64,000 bases of DNA from Streptomyces shenzhenensis (GCF_003688995.1 NZ_PENI01000020.1:62001-126000), one strand, 5' to 3'; shown: positions 1 to 8,878, counted from the stretch's first letter. The notes: generated from the sequence alone by a model not told the origin. A program made the numbers and translations.

Positions 1-1
1 G

Positions 2-919
2 GAAACGCTGGACCTGCGCCTTCCCGCCGAACTCATCGCCCTCATCGCCGGGGAACCGAGGGACACCGATGACTCAGCCGGTGCCGGTCCGCTTGCAACG
101 GGGGACGAGCGGGGGCTGTCTCCGACGGGGGTCGGCCCAGGCTTTGCGGCGGATGCCGGTCGGCGCTCGGCGCTTGACACCGGCTCTTCGTTCGCCGCGC
201 AGGCCGACTTGCCGTCCGCGGTGCAGGCCGGACCGCCCTCCGCGGGGGAAGCCGGCTCGCTCTTCGAGACCGTTGCCCACTCGTCCGCTGAGACCGACGC
301 GCGATCGTTCTCCGCGGCGGATGCCGCCCTGTTCTCCGCCGCGGACGACGACCTGCTCGACCATGTCGCCGGCTGGGGCCCGACCGGCACATCCGTGGGC
401 CTGTTCCAGTTGGTCCCCGTCCGCCTCGATCACGATCTCCCGCTCATCAGCCGCTGGATGAACGACCCCGCGGTCGCCGCGTTCTGGGATCTGGCCGGTT
501 CCCAGGACAGGACCGAGGAGCATCTGTGTGCCCAGCTCACCGGCGACGGGCGGAGCGTGCCGTGCCTCGGCACGCTGGACGGCACCCCCATGAGCTACTG
601 GGAGATCTATCGGGCGGATCTGGACCCACTGGCCCGCCACTATCCGGCCCGCCCGCACGACACCGGGATCCATCTCCTCATCGGCGGCGTCGCCGACCGG
701 GGGCGGGGTCTGGGGTCCGCCCTCCTCAGAGCAGTGGCCGAGCTGATCCTGAGCCGACGTCCCGCCTGCGCCCGAGTCATCGCCGAGCCCGACCTCCGCA
801 ATACGCCGTCCATGGCCGCCTTCCTTTCCGCGGGCTTCCGGCTCGCCGCCGAGGTCGACCTGCCCGCCAAGCGGGCCGGCCTCATGATCCGGGACCGGTC
901 ACTGCGTGATGTGTTGTAG
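2..919 (+). CDS. Siderophore-type GNAT N-acetyltransferase, C-terminal part (5' truncated by window edge)
   Basis: The frame is open from the first bases and ends at TAG 917-919, so the true start lies left of the window. The last ~165 residues look like the AlcB/IucB acyltransferase branch of GNAT enzymes, which acylate hydroxylamines in NRPS-independent siderophore synthesis. Visible features are a DHDLPLISRWMNDP start of the domain, a G-x-x-D-R-G-R-G-L-G acetyl-CoA loop and a late AEPDLRNTPS segment. About 115 Ala/Ser/Asp-rich residues precede the domain and may be a linker to another domain outside the window. In S. coelicolor, as I recall, a siderophore synthetase cluster sits here, which would fit. 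The domain call is firm; substrate and upstream partner genes are inference. Confidence 0.8.
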   Translation, partial: ETLDLRLPAELIALIAGEPRDTDDSAGAGPLATGDERGLSPTGVGPGFAADAGRRSALDTGSSFAAQADLPSAVQAGPPSAGEAGSLFETVAHSSAETDARSFSAADAALFSAADDDLLDHVAGWGPTGTSVGLFQLVPVRLDHDLPLISRWMNDPAVAAFWDLAGSQDRTEEHLCAQLTGDGRSVPCLGTLDGTPMSYWEIYRADLDPLARHYPARPHDTGIHLLIGGVADRGRGLGSALLRAVAELILSRRPACARVIAEPDLRNTPSMAAFLSAGFRLAAEVDLPAKRAGLMIRDRSLRDVL

Positions 920-1182
920 CGCTCGGTGACGATCCGTTCACATGTAGTACGAACCTCGGACCGCTCCGGTTCCCGGTCGCCGGAAACGGAGTCGAGCAAG
1001 GCGGCCGGGTCGTTCTCCATCGCGGCAACCGGGTCGCGGGCCGCTTCGTGCTCCGCCGTGAGTCAAGCGATCCGGAGACGGGAGGGCGCGCGCTGCCCGG
1101 CACAGGCCGCGATCTCCATCCACCTGCCGGAACAGCCCGCCGGACTCGCTCGCCCGGTCCGATCGCGCAGTTCGCGCCGTGA

Positions 1183-1380
1183 GGCTGGCGGGTGCCGTTC
1201 CAAATGGCCGGGGCCCTCGCCCTGGCCGGGCTGTGGCCGTGCTCCTCGCTCACCGAAAGTCCCCGGTTCCTGGCCATCGAGGACCGCGCTCGTGCCGCTT
1301 GTCGACGTCGTCCGGCACCACTGGCGGCTGATGCTCCTGACCGCCGGAGCGCTCGCGGTGGGGTACCTCGGATGCCACCG
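1183..1380 (+). pseudogene. Remnant of an MHS/MFS-type transporter
   Basis: Directly after a stop at 1180-1182, the frame reads GWRVPFQMAGALALAG and then LTESPRFLAIEDRA. The next frame then continues as VPLVDVVRHHWRLMLLTAGA. GWR(I/V)PF, then TESP.F, then PL.(D/E)VVRHHWR is the order seen after transmembrane helix 6 of metabolite:H+ symporter family MFS proteins. There is no start, no N-terminal half and at least one frameshift (near 1290), so this is a decayed fragment. Family membership is by eye. Confidence 0.5.
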
Positions 1381-1390
1381 GATTTCGTGT

Positions 1391-1518
1391 GGTCGAGGCC
1401 TTGCCGGGCCTTGGTCCTGTGCTGCCCAGGCCCTGCCCGGCCTCGGTCCCATGCGGTCGAGGTCTGCCGGGCCTCGGCCCCGTGCCGCCCAGGCCCTTGC
1501 GAGGCCTTGCCCCGCCAC
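1391..1518. repeat. Imperfect 64-bp tandem repeat
   Basis: Two adjacent units begin with GGTCGAGG at 1391 and 1455 and share most bases (for example TGCCGGGCCT and TGCCCAGGCC or TGCCGCCCAGGCC). The period is not a multiple of three, which argues against coding use. Confidence 0.55.
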
Positions 1519-1752
1519 CCCGTCCTGAGACCGGCCCCACCCGTACCCCGCCCCGCTCCACGTCCGACGCCGCCGAGGAGTCTCCACCGTGATCCGCCCC
1601 GACCCTCACCGGTCCCGTCGATCGGACGGCCCCCGCGCCCGCGGCAGCCGTGAAGTCCCGTCCACCGGCCCGTCACTTGGCCCGGCCACCGGCCCACGCC
1701 TGGGCCCACCCCTCCACTCCGGCTTGACCGCCCGTTTGTCAGTGCCGGGCCG

Positions 1753-1758
1753 TAGGGT
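1753..1758 (+). promoter_or_regulatory. -10 element of dinG, probable leaderless start
   Basis: TAGGGT ends 9 nt before the dinG ATG and no Shine-Dalgarno sequence lies between. This matches the TANNNT spacing of leaderless actinobacterial mRNAs. Confidence 0.5.
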
Positions 1759-1767
1759 GGTCGGGCT

Positions 1768-3744
1768 ATGACGAAGCCCTCACTCCCCGAACTCCTGCAT
1801 GCCGCTGTCGCAGCCGTCGGCGGCACGGAGCGCCCCGGCCAGGTGACCATGGCCGAATCGGTTGCCGAAGCGATCGACGACGGATCCCATCTGCTGGTTC
1901 AGGCCGGCACCGGCACCGGCAAGTCGCTGGGCTACCTCGTGCCGGCACTCGCGCACGGGGAGCGTGTCGTCGTCGCGACGGCCACCCTCGCTCTGCAGCG
2001 CCAGCTCGTGGAGCGCGATCTGCCGCGCACGGTGGAGGCGCTGCATCCGCTGCTGCGGCGCCGCCCGGAGTTCGCGATGCTCAAGGGGCGGTCGAACTAT
2101 CTGTGCCTGCACCGTCTTCACGAGGGCGTACCGCAGGACGAGGAGGAGGGGCTCTTCGACCAGTTCGAGGCGGCTGCGCCGACCAGCAAGCTGGGCCAGG
2201 ACCTGCTGCGGCTGCGCGACTGGGCGGACGAGACCGAGAACGGGGACAGGGACGACCTGACACCGGGCGTGTCCGACCGTGCCTGGGCGCAGGTGTCGGT
2301 GTCCTCCCGGGAGTGCCTGGGCGCCTCGAAGTGTGCCTACGGCGCCGAGTGCTTCGCCGAGATGGCCCGCGAGCGGGCCAAGCTCGCCGAGGTTGTCGTC
2401 ACCAACCACGCGCTGCTCGCGATCGATGCCATCGAGGGCGCCCCGGTGCTCCCTCAGCACGAGGTACTGATCGTGGACGAGGCGCACGAACTGGTTTCGC
2501 GCGTCACCGGCGTCGCGACCGGCGAGCTGACGCCCGGCCAGGTCAACCGGGCGGTGCGCCGTGCCGCGAAGCTGGCCAACGAGAAGGCCGCGGACCAGCT
2601 CCAGACCGCGGCCGAGGGCTTCGAGCGGCTGATGGAGCTGGCCCTTCCGGGCCGGCTGGAGGAGATCCCGGAGGACCTCGCCTACGCTCTGATGGCGCTG
2701 CGGGACGCCGCCCGCACCGTGATTTCCGCGATCGGCGCGACGCGTGACAAGTCGGTCCAGGACGAGGACGCGGTCCGCAAGCAGGCGCTGGCGTCCGTGG
2801 AGACGGTGCACGACGTGGCGGAGCGCGTGGTGAACGGCTCGGAGTGGGATGTCGTCTGGTACGAACGCCACGACCGCTTCGGCGCCTCTCTCCGTGTCGC
2901 CCCCATGTCCGTCTCGGGACTCCTCAGGGAGAAGCTCTTCGCGGACCGCTCCGTCGTCCTCGCGTCCGCCACGCTCAAGCTGGGCGGTGACTTCAACGGA
3001 GTCGGCGCCTCCCTGGGCCTCGCCCCGGAGGGCACGGAGGGCGAGGATCTCCCGCAGTGGAAGGGCATCGACGTCGGCTCGCCCTTCGACTACCCCAAAC
3101 AGGGCATCCTGTATGTGGCCAAGCACCTGTCCCGCCCGGCACGGGACGGCGACCGTGCGGACATGCTCGACGAACTGACCGAACTCATCCAGGCGGCGGG
3201 GGGCCGCACGCTCGGCCTCTTCTCCTCCATGCGGGCGGCTCAGCTCGCCGCCGAGGAGCTGCGCTCGCGGGTCCCCGAGTTCCCGATCCTGCTCCAGGGC
3301 GAGGAGACCCTCGGCGAGCTGATCAAGAACTTCGCCGCGGACCCCAAGACCTGTCTGTTCGGCACCCTGTCCCTGTGGCAGGGCGTCGACGTGCCCGGTC
3401 CCAGCTGCCAGCTGGTCGTGATGGACAAGATCCCCTTCCCGCGCCCCGACGACCCACTGATGAGCGCCCGCCAGAAGGCGGTGGAGGACGCGGGCGGCAA
3501 TGGCTTCATGGCGGTCGCCGCCACCCATGCGGCGCTTCTGATGGCGCAGGGCGCCGGCCGGCTCGTCCGGGCCACGGGGGATCGCGGCGTGGTCGCCGTG
3601 CTGGACCAGAGGCTGGCCACGGCGCGGTACGGCGGCTACCTCAAGGCGTCACTGCCCGGCTTCTGGTACACGACGGACCGTAACCAGGTGCGGAAGTCGC
3701 TCGCCGCCATCGACGCCGCCGCGCAGCAGGCGGAAGCGAAGTGA
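1768..3744 (+). CDS. dinG: DinG/XPD-type ATP-dependent DNA helicase
   Basis: A 658-residue superfamily 2 helicase of the DinG/YoaA type, which unwinds 5'-tailed, R-loop or damaged DNA. The Walker A motif AGTGTGKS is at 46-53 and the DEAH box at 237-240. Four cysteines at 113, 183, 189 and 195 are placed like the XPD/DinG iron-sulfur cluster ligands. The helicase C-terminal domain follows (LFSSMRAAQ, LWQGVDVPG and a late QGAGRLVR motif VI). It faces lexA and shares two terminators with it. No SOS box is visible upstream, so direct LexA control is not supported here. The ATG is chosen because a -10 element lies just upstream. Confidence 0.92.
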   Translation: MTKPSLPELLHAAVAAVGGTERPGQVTMAESVAEAIDDGSHLLVQAGTGTGKSLGYLVPALAHGERVVVATATLALQRQLVERDLPRTVEALHPLLRRRPEFAMLKGRSNYLCLHRLHEGVPQDEEEGLFDQFEAAAPTSKLGQDLLRLRDWADETENGDRDDLTPGVSDRAWAQVSVSSRECLGASKCAYGAECFAEMARERAKLAEVVVTNHALLAIDAIEGAPVLPQHEVLIVDEAHELVSRVTGVATGELTPGQVNRAVRRAAKLANEKAADQLQTAAEGFERLMELALPGRLEEIPEDLAYALMALRDAARTVISAIGATRDKSVQDEDAVRKQALASVETVHDVAERVVNGSEWDVVWYERHDRFGASLRVAPMSVSGLLREKLFADRSVVLASATLKLGGDFNGVGASLGLAPEGTEGEDLPQWKGIDVGSPFDYPKQGILYVAKHLSRPARDGDRADMLDELTELIQAAGGRTLGLFSSMRAAQLAAEELRSRVPEFPILLQGEETLGELIKNFAADPKTCLFGTLSLWQGVDVPGPSCQLVVMDKIPFPRPDDPLMSARQKAVEDAGGNGFMAVAATHAALLMAQGAGRLVRATGDRGVVAVLDQRLATARYGGYLKASLPGFWYTTDRNQVRKSLAAIDAAAQQAEAK

Positions 3745-3788
3745 TCGCGGGTTGGTCTGTCCCGGCGCCGGGACAGACCAACCCGCGA
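3745..3788. terminator. Bidirectional terminator, 44-bp perfect palindrome
   Basis: The 22 bases at 3745-3766 are the exact reverse complement of 3767-3788. It starts right after the dinG stop codon and faces lexA on the other strand, so it can terminate both convergent transcripts. Confidence 0.85.
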
Positions 3789-3824
3789 TGCGACGCCGCC
3801 GGTGACCGGGTTCCGGACAGCACA

Positions 3825-3858
3825 GGGCCCCGGAACCGGCGCAGAGGTTCCGGGGCCC
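3825..3858. terminator. Second hairpin between dinG and lexA
   Basis: A 13-bp perfect stem, GGGCCCCGGAACC with GGTTCCGGGGCCC, encloses an 8-nt loop 36 bp before the lexA stop. It is probably the main terminator for lexA. Confidence 0.75.
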
Positions 3859-3893
3859 GGTCAGGGGACGAACCGACGGCCCGCCCGTCCGGC

Positions 3894-4673
3894 CTAGACG
3901 CGCCGCAGGACGGCGACGACCTTGCCCAGGATGGTCGCGTCGTCACCGGGGATGGGCTCGTAAGCGGAGTTGTGCGGGAGGAGCCAGACATGGCCGTCCT
4001 CACGCTTGAAGCGCTTGACGGTGGCCTCGCCGTCGAGCATCGCGGCCACGATGTCGCCGTTCTCGGCGACCGGCTGGCGGCGGACGGTGACCCAGTCCCC
4101 GTCACAGATCGCGGCCTCGATCATGGAGTCGCCGACGACCTTCAGGACGAACAGCTCGCCGTCGCCCACCAGCTGTCGGGGGAGGGGGAAGACGTCCTCG
4201 ACGGACTCCTCCGCGAGGATCGGGCCACCGGCGGCGATGCGGCCGACGAGCGGGACGTAGGACGCGGCGGGCTTGCCGGCGGTGTCCGTGGGCTGCACGG
4301 TCACCGTCTGGTCGGAGCCACGGACCTCGTACGCGCGCGGGCGATGCGGGTCGCGGCGCAGGAAGCCCTTGCGCTCGAGTGCCATCAGCTGGTGCGCGAC
4401 CGATGAGGTGCTGGAGAGGCCGACGGCCTGGCCGATCTCCCGCATCGATGGCGGGTAGCCACGCCGCTGCACGGAGTCCCTGATGACCTCGATCACCCGG
4501 CGCTGCCGGTCGGTGAGCCCCGAGCTGTCCGCCCGGATGCCTGGAGGTCGGCCGGGCAGGGAGCGCTTGTGCCCTTCCGGATTCGTGGCTTCGTTCATCG
4601 CATGCACCGGCTCAAGTCGGCCCGGGGAGCGGTCCTGGGCAGTGATGGTGGCACTGTCTGCGGTGGTGGTCAC
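3894..4673 (-). CDS. lexA: LexA SOS-response repressor
   Basis: Represses DNA-damage genes until RecA filaments trigger self-cleavage. The 259-residue protein has a winged helix at about 54-117 (LTDRQRRVIEVIRDSV, then PSMREIGQAVGLSSTSSVA). The Ala-Gly cleavage site is at 148-149, the nucleophile Ser183 is in GDSM, and the general base Lys220 is in EATVKRF. The frame is open further upstream to 4772, but GTG 4671-4673 is preferred because GAGAGGGG lies just before it and the SOS box lies 61 bp further up. A ~50-residue N-terminal extension relative to E. coli is normal for streptomycetes. Confidence 0.95.
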   Translation of the reverse strand: MTTTADSATITAQDRSPGRLEPVHAMNEATNPEGHKRSLPGRPPGIRADSSGLTDRQRRVIEVIRDSVQRRGYPPSMREIGQAVGLSSTSSVAHQLMALERKGFLRRDPHRPRAYEVRGSDQTVTVQPTDTAGKPAASYVPLVGRIAAGGPILAEESVEDVFPLPRQLVGDGELFVLKVVGDSMIEAAICDGDWVTVRRQPVAENGDIVAAMLDGEATVKRFKREDGHVWLLPHNSAYEPIPGDDATILGKVVAVLRRV

Positions 4674-4733
4674 GTCGGCCCCTCTCGATGGTCTCCCTGC
4701 TGGACAACGGTAGTTGCTTTCGAAAGGTTGCGC

Positions 4734-4747
4734 CAAACACACGTTCG
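4734..4747 (-). promoter_or_regulatory. SOS box (LexA operator) of lexA
   Basis: On the minus strand the site reads CGAACGTGTGTTTG. It fits every position of the Gram-positive/actinobacterial consensus CGAACRNRYGTTYG. Its position upstream of the lexA GTG indicates autoregulation. Confidence 0.9.
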
Positions 4748-4992
4748 AGTGAAAAAACGCGGTTCGCTTCACGTGATCACATGTCTGGGTGTATGGCTAA
4801 CGCGTTGCCTGGCGGATAAAAGGGCTCATTGTTGTACTCTTCACCGCCGGGGTGCTGACCTCGTGGGTTGCGCGCTCAGTCTGCCATCCGGAGTCCCGTC
4901 GACCGGGAACCGATCCCCTTCTGTGCCGCAGTCGCACGCGTCCTCCGCGTGGCGTCCACGGTATCCCCGTATCCCTTCCCTCGGTACGCACG

Positions 4993-5010
4993 CGACACGC
5001 GCGCGTGTCG
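4993..5010. promoter_or_regulatory. 18-bp perfect palindrome upstream of nrdR
   Basis: CGACACGCGCGCGTGTCG is its own reverse complement and pairs GACAC with GTGTC. It lies 16 bp left of the first NrdR box in the lexA-nrdR intergenic region. It may be an operator or a DNA/RNA hairpin; the binding factor is unknown. Confidence 0.45.
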
Positions 5011-5025
5011 ATGTGTTGAGCCAAG

Positions 5026-5041
5026 CACCACATGTAGTGGT
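5026..5041 (+). promoter_or_regulatory. NrdR box 1
   Basis: CACCACATGTAGTGGT is a near-palindromic 16-mer like the NrdR boxes known upstream of ribonucleotide reductase genes. It lies about 140 bp before nrdR. Confidence 0.75.
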
Positions 5042-5056
5042 TGGATTGCTACAGCT

Positions 5057-5072
5057 GCCCACAAGTTGTGGT
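5057..5072 (+). promoter_or_regulatory. NrdR box 2
   Basis: Contains the perfect palindrome CCACAAGTTGTGG at 5059-5071. Its centre is 31 bp (three helical turns) from box 1, the phased arrangement typical of NrdR operators. Confidence 0.75.
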
Positions 5073-5179
5073 CCCCCGGGTCTTCGATGTCCGAGAGATC
5101 GCCTATGCTGGGGGCTGCTTCGAGGGACCCAGGAGGTCTTTCGAGGCCGTTGAGTCTGCTGTGAGGAGGGTTGGAGATC

Positions 5180-5731
5180 ATGCACTGCCCCTTCTGCAGG
5201 CACCCCGACAGCCGTGTCGTGGACAGTCGGACGACCGACGACGGCACGTCGATCCGCAGGCGCCGCCAGTGCCCGGACTGCACCCGCCGCTTCACGACCG
5301 TGGAGACGTGCTCGCTCATGGTGGTCAAGCGGTCCGGAGTCACCGAGCCCTTCAGTCGTACCAAGGTCATCAATGGTGTGCGCAAGGCATGCCAGGGGCG
5401 GCCCGTCACCGAGGACGCGCTCGCCCAGCTCGGCCAGCGGGTCGAGGAGGCGGTGCGGGCCACCGGGAGCGCCGAGCTGACCACCCACGACGTGGGGCTG
5501 GCCATACTCGGCCCGTTGCAGGAGCTGGACCTCGTCGCCTATCTGCGGTTCGCCTCCGTCTATCGGGCGTTCGACTCGCTCGAGGACTTCGAGGCGGCCA
5601 TCGCCGAGCTCAGGGAAGCGACGCGAGGCCCCGCCGCGGACGACGATGACGCGGGAGCGGGGAGCCAGGAGGACGAGCGCGGGCGCGGAGGGACTGACGA
5701 GGTCCCCGTGCCCGCCCACGCTGCCGACTGA
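5180..5731 (+). CDS. nrdR: NrdR transcriptional repressor of ribonucleotide reductase genes
   Basis: Zinc-ribbon plus ATP-cone repressor that senses dATP/ATP and shuts off nrd promoters. The N-terminus MHCPFC...CPDC carries the four zinc cysteines. The ATP-cone spans about 47-137 (VVKRSGVTEPFSRTKVINGVRKAC). The 183-residue length includes a ~35-residue acidic, Gly-rich tail beyond the usual ~150. The start is ATG 5180 with GGAGGG 10 bp upstream, not the in-frame TTG at 5171. It lies upstream of nrdJ on the same strand and both are expected to be controlled by the two upstream boxes. Confidence 0.95.
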   Translation: MHCPFCRHPDSRVVDSRTTDDGTSIRRRRQCPDCTRRFTTVETCSLMVVKRSGVTEPFSRTKVINGVRKACQGRPVTEDALAQLGQRVEEAVRATGSAELTTHDVGLAILGPLQELDLVAYLRFASVYRAFDSLEDFEAAIAELREATRGPAADDDDAGAGSQEDERGRGGTDEVPVPAHAAD

Positions 5732-5894
5732 AAGGTGCGCCGGGGCGGACGGGGGTCCGGGATCCGGCCGGTCGGCGGCGAGTGAAGACCTGTTGTGGGC
5801 GGCAGCGTGTGGGAGCCCGCAACACAAGACAGAACACCGTGCCACGGGAACATCGGGGCACTTCAGGGCGTTTTAGCCCGTACAGGGAGGCGGC

Positions 5895-8780
5895 ATGACA
5901 GAGACGGCGAGCGGTCCGGCACGAGGTTCCCGAGCCAAGGGCGCCAAGGCCACCAAGGGACTGCGTATCGAGCGCATCCACACCACTCCCGGCGTACACC
6001 CGTACGACGAGGTCGAGTGGGCGCGTCGTGACGTCGTCATGACCAACTGGCGCGACGGCTCGGTCAATTTCGAGCAGCGTGGCGTCGAGTTCCCCGACTT
6101 CTGGTCGGTGAACGCGGTCAACATCGTCACCAGCAAGTACTTCCGTGGTGCCGTGGGCACCCCGCAGCGCGAGACCAGCCTCAAGCAGCTGATCGACCGC
6201 ATCGTGAAGACGTACCGGAAGGCCGGAGAGGACTACAAGTACTTCGCCTCGCCCGCCGACGCCGAGATCTTCGAGCACGAGCTGGCGTACGCCCTCCTGC
6301 ACCAGATCTTCAGCTTCAACAGCCCCGTCTGGTTCAACGTGGGCACGCCCCAGCCCCAGCAGGTCTCTGCCTGCTTCATCCTGTCCGTCGACGACTCCAT
6401 GGAGTCGATCCTCGACTGGTACAAGGAAGAGGGAATGATCTTCAAGGGCGGCTCCGGCGCCGGCCTGAACCTCTCTCGTATCCGCTCCTCCAAGGAGCTG
6501 CTGTCCTCCGGCGGCAACGCCTCCGGTCCGGTCTCCTTCATGCGCGGCGCCGACGCCTCGGCGGGCACGATCAAGTCCGGCGGAGCCACCCGCCGCGCCG
6601 CCAAGATGGTCATCCTCGACGTCGACCACCCCGACATCGAGGACTTCATCGAGACCAAGGTGAAGGAGGAGGAGAAGATCCGCGCACTGCGTGACGCGGG
6701 CTTCGACATGGACCTGGGCGGCGACGACATCACCTCCGTCCAGTACCAGAACGCCAACAACTCGGTCCGCGTGAACGACGAGTTCATGAAGGCCGTCGAG
6801 CAGGGCGGAAAGTTCGGCCTCCGCGCGCGGATGACCGGCGAGATCATCGAGGAGGTCGAGGCCAAGGAGCTGTTCCGCAAGATGGCCGAGGCCGCCTGGG
6901 CGTGCGCCGACCCCGGCATCCAGTACGACGACACCATCAACCACTGGCACACCTGCCCGGAGTCCGGCCGGATCAACGGCTCGAACCCCTGCAGCGAGTA
7001 CATGCACCTGGACAACACGTCCTGCAACCTCGCCTCGCTGAACCTGATGAAGTTCCTGAAGGACGACGGCAAGGGCCACCAGTCGTTCGAGGTCGAGCGC
7101 TTCGCGAAGGTCGTCGAACTCGTCATCACCGCGATGGACATCTCCATCTGCTTCGCCGACTTCCCGACCCAGAAGATCGGCGAGAACACGCGCGCGTTCC
7201 GCCAGCTCGGCATCGGCTACGCCAACCTGGGCGCCCTGCTGATGGCCACCGGCCACGCCTACGACTCCGACGGCGGCCGCGCCCTGGCCGGCGCCATCAC
7301 CTCCCTGATGACCAGCACGTCGTACCGCCGCTCCGCGGAACTCGCCGCGGTCGTCGGCCCGTACGACGGCTACGCCCGCAACGCCGACGCCCACAAGCGC
7401 GTCATGAAGCAGCACGCCGACGCCAACGGCACGGCCGTGCGCATGGACGACCTGGACACCCCGGTCTGGGCCGCCGCCACGGAGGCCTGGCAGGACGTGC
7501 TGCGCCTCGGTGAGAAGAACGGATTCCGTAACGCCCAGGCGTCCGTCATCGCCCCGACCGGCACCATCGGTCTCGCGATGTCCTGCGACACCACCGGCCT
7601 GGAGCCCGACCTCGCCCTGGTCAAGTTCAAGAAGCTGGTCGGCGGCGGCTCGATGCAGATCGTCAACGGCACCGTCCCGCAGGCCCTGCGCCGCCTGGGC
7701 TACCAGGAGGAGCAGATCGAGGCGGTCGTCGCCCACATCGCCGAGCACGGCAATGTGATCGACGCCCCCGGCCTCAAGCCGGAGCACTACGAGGTGTTCG
7801 ACTGCGCCATGGGCGAGCGGGCGATCTCCCCGATGGGCCACGTCCGCATGATGGCCGCGATCCAGCCGTGGATCTCCGGCGCCCTGTCCAAGACGGTCAA
7901 CATGCCGGAATCGGCGACCGTCGAGGAGGTCGAGGAGATCTACTTCGAGGCGTGGAAGATGGGCGTCAAGGCGCTCGCGATCTACCGCGACAACTGCAAG
8001 GTCGGCCAGCCGCTCTCCGCGAAGAAGAAGGACGACGACAAGAAGACCGAGGTCAAGGCCGAGGAGGCCCCCAAGGTCGAGAAGGTCGTCGAGTACCGCC
8101 CGGTCCGCAAGCGCCTCCCGAAGGGACGTCCAGGCATCACCACGTCCTTCACCGTCGGCGGCGCCGAGGGCTACATGACGGCCAATTCCTACCCGGACGA
8201 CGGTCTCGGTGAGGTCTTCCTGAAGATGTCCAAGCAGGGTTCGACCCTCGCGGGCATGATGGACGCCTTCTCCATCGCCGTCTCCGTCGGCCTTCAGTAC
8301 GGCGTGCCCCTGGAGACGTACGTCTCCAAGTTCACCAACATGCGCTTCGAGCCGGCCGGCATGACCGACGACCCGGACGTGCGGATGGCCCAGTCGATCG
8401 TCGACTACATCTTCCGCCGTCTGGCGCTGGACTTCCTGCCCTTCGAGACGCGCTCCGCGCTCGGCATTCACTCCGCCGAGGAGCGCCAGCGTCACCTGGA
8501 GACCGGCTCCTACGAGCAGGCGGAGGACGAGGTCGACGTCGAGGGCCTGGCCCAGTCGGCGCCGCGCCAGACCGACCTGAAGGCCGTGTCCACCCCGCGG
8601 GCCGGCGGCGAGGCGGCCGGCCCCGCCCCGAAGCAGGCACACACCAGCGCCGAGCTGGTGGAGATGCAGCTGGGCATCCAGGCCGACGCCCCGCTGTGCT
8701 TCTCCTGCGGCACGAAGATGCAGCGGGCCGGCTCCTGCTACATCTGCGAGGGCTGCGGCTCGACGAGCGGCTGCAGCTGA
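5895..8780 (+). CDS. nrdJ: Class II (adenosylcobalamin-dependent) ribonucleotide reductase
   Basis: Makes deoxyribonucleotides from ribonucleotides with coenzyme B12 as radical generator, needing no oxygen. The 961-residue chain has the catalytic N-P-C-S-E motif with Asn364, Cys366 (thiyl radical) and Glu368. It also has a KSGGATRRAAKM phosphate-binding region near 235 and the family's long C-terminus ending in a zinc-ribbon-like cysteine cluster (CFSCG...CYICEGCGS). AGGGAGG precedes the ATG. It is 163 bp downstream of nrdR and probably cotranscribed; a weak hairpin (5792-5823) lies between them. A strong terminator follows. I see no cobalamin riboswitch. Confidence 0.96.
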   Translation: MTETASGPARGSRAKGAKATKGLRIERIHTTPGVHPYDEVEWARRDVVMTNWRDGSVNFEQRGVEFPDFWSVNAVNIVTSKYFRGAVGTPQRETSLKQLIDRIVKTYRKAGEDYKYFASPADAEIFEHELAYALLHQIFSFNSPVWFNVGTPQPQQVSACFILSVDDSMESILDWYKEEGMIFKGGSGAGLNLSRIRSSKELLSSGGNASGPVSFMRGADASAGTIKSGGATRRAAKMVILDVDHPDIEDFIETKVKEEEKIRALRDAGFDMDLGGDDITSVQYQNANNSVRVNDEFMKAVEQGGKFGLRARMTGEIIEEVEAKELFRKMAEAAWACADPGIQYDDTINHWHTCPESGRINGSNPCSEYMHLDNTSCNLASLNLMKFLKDDGKGHQSFEVERFAKVVELVITAMDISICFADFPTQKIGENTRAFRQLGIGYANLGALLMATGHAYDSDGGRALAGAITSLMTSTSYRRSAELAAVVGPYDGYARNADAHKRVMKQHADANGTAVRMDDLDTPVWAAATEAWQDVLRLGEKNGFRNAQASVIAPTGTIGLAMSCDTTGLEPDLALVKFKKLVGGGSMQIVNGTVPQALRRLGYQEEQIEAVVAHIAEHGNVIDAPGLKPEHYEVFDCAMGERAISPMGHVRMMAAIQPWISGALSKTVNMPESATVEEVEEIYFEAWKMGVKALAIYRDNCKVGQPLSAKKKDDDKKTEVKAEEAPKVEKVVEYRPVRKRLPKGRPGITTSFTVGGAEGYMTANSYPDDGLGEVFLKMSKQGSTLAGMMDAFSIAVSVGLQYGVPLETYVSKFTNMRFEPAGMTDDPDVRMAQSIVDYIFRRLALDFLPFETRSALGIHSAEERQRHLETGSYEQAEDEVDVEGLAQSAPRQTDLKAVSTPRAGGEAAGPAPKQAHTSAELVEMQLGIQADAPLCFSCGTKMQRAGSCYICEGCGSTSGCS

Positions 8781-8849
8781 CACCGGGCGGCATCGCGTCG
8801 GAGGCACCACTCGACGTGACCCGCGAAGCCGGCTGATCTGTGGATTCTG

Positions 8850-8878
8850 AAGGGGACCGGTCGCCGACCGGTCCCCTT
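8850..8878 (+). terminator. nrdJ terminator
   Basis: A 13-bp perfect stem, AAGGGGACCGGTC with GACCGGTCCCCTT, closes a 3-nt loop 70 bp after the nrdJ stop. Confidence 0.8.

Larger units (their letters stand above)
920..1767. other. 850-bp region without an intact gene
   Basis: No reading frame here looks like a complete gene. It holds a frameshifted remnant of a metabolite:H+ symporter around 1183-1380 and a 64-bp tandem duplication at 1391-1518. The rest (920-1180 and 1520-1750) is Pro/Arg-rich in all frames and I recognise nothing in it. Confidence 0.6.

Noticed and set aside
1560..1767. SOS box upstream of dinG
   Set aside because: No CGAAC-N4-GTTCG-like site is present; only the lexA promoter has one.
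5732..5894. Possible cobalamin riboswitch in front of the B12-dependent reductase gene nrdJ
   Set aside because: None of the conserved B12-box sequence is present; only a weak hairpin (5792-5823) is seen. NrdR boxes explain regulation.
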